A DNA stretch of 34,009 nucleotides from an uncultured Paracoccaceae bacterium (GTDB lineage: Bacteria > Pseudomonadota > Alphaproteobacteria > Rhodobacterales > Rhodobacteraceae): NCBI GenBank assembly GCA_938002605.1, contig CALLAF010000037.1, positions 1 through 34,009 on the forward strand, written 5' to 3'. Under the pieces are notes generated by a model. The model was given only the letters and a program-made list of their open reading frames with translations, did no database searches and had not been told where the DNA came from. The translations under genes and the position numbers were made by a program. Shown piece by piece: positions 33,870 through 34,009 of the stretch (position 1 is its first letter; each line of letters starts with the position of its first letter).

Positions 33870-34009
33870 GGCTTTGTTGCACAAATGGAGCCTTGGGTTG
33901 AGTACCCCTTACCTCAGACGGATTTATGCTGCGGCGACGGTTTTCGGGATGCCCAGTGCGGTGAAGCCATTGAGAATGGCAGCGCGGATCTGGATCTCTG
34001 CGACCTGCC
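33870..34009 (-). mobile_element. IS5-family insertion sequence, one end only
   Basis: The element begins with GGCTTTGTTGCACAAAT at 33870, which resembles terminal inverted repeats of IS903-like members of the IS5 family. The transposase stop lies 54 bases inside, as expected for such compact elements. The element continues past the right edge, so its other end and target duplication are not visible. Between the terminus and the stop there is a small GGGT/ACCC stem. Confidence 0.75.
33924..34009 (-). CDS. IS5-family transposase, C-terminal fragment at window edge
   Basis: The final 27 residues, QVAEIQIRAAILNGFTALG followed by IPKTVAAA, match the usual tail of IS5-type DDE transposases in alphaproteobacteria (QVAEIQxRxAxLNxxTxLG). 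The catalytic region is outside the window. Transcription runs toward the MerR remnant and the CMD gene, so read-through may drive the latter. Confidence 0.75.
   Translation of the reverse strand, partial: QVAEIQIRAAILNGFTALGIPKTVAAA

Overview
The window looks like chromosome from an alphaproteobacterium of the Rhodobacteraceae (Roseobacter group). The evidence is the split nuo (complex I) cluster with extra reading frames between nuo genes, a NuoE with a long Ala/Lys/Pro-rich linker and helix-hairpin-helix tail, a DUF5337-type small membrane protein before nuoF, and many UgpB- and Dpp-type ABC transporters at moderately high GC. The genus cannot be fixed from this sequence; a Loktanella/Octadecabacter-like marine roseobacter would fit.

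Layout. (1) 1-6968, minus strand: nuoA, then a terminator-like hairpin, then nuoB-nuoC-nuoD, a 52-aa membrane ORF, a lipoprotein, nuoE, a membrane/HhH protein, a DUF5337-like protein and nuoF (cut by the left edge about 15 residues short of its end). Together they encode the hydrophilic arm of NADH:quinone oxidoreductase, the NuoA membrane subunit and four accessory frames. (2) 7089-10165: a membrane protein of unknown role, then an SDR oxidoreductase divergent from an AraC-family regulator. (3) 10307-16308, plus strand: a GntR/UTRA regulator, then a Ugp-like ABC transporter (binding protein, ATPase, two permeases) and a GpdQ-like metallophosphodiesterase, read here as an uptake-and-hydrolysis system for phosphodiesters. 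(4) 16379-18271, minus strand: a DegT-family aminotransferase behind a phosphoglycolate-phosphatase-like HAD enzyme. (5) 18395-22246, plus strand: glmU-glmS (UDP-GlcNAc synthesis) coupled to an AlkD-like DNA alkylation repair gene. (6) 22269-23808: a small lipoprotein and moaA, divergent. (7) 23841-33374: two divergent operons that together make one peptide-type ABC system with catabolic enzymes. The minus operon has a fused double ATPase, an ArgE-like deacetylase, a DadA-like FAD oxidoreductase and an M20 amidohydrolase. The plus operon has the binding protein and two permeases. (8) 33371-34009: a carboxymuconolactone decarboxylase-family gene, the 3' remnant of a MerR-type regulator, and the end of an IS5-like insertion sequence that breaks that regulator and runs off the right edge.

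Three copies of a 26-bp palindrome (arms based on GGTGGATC/GATCCACC) lie in intergenic gaps at 22243, 23811 and 31325. No tRNA, rRNA or CRISPR array was seen. No stretch over 300 bases lacks a gene; the longest gaps are 6373-6602 and 29362-29586, both described below.
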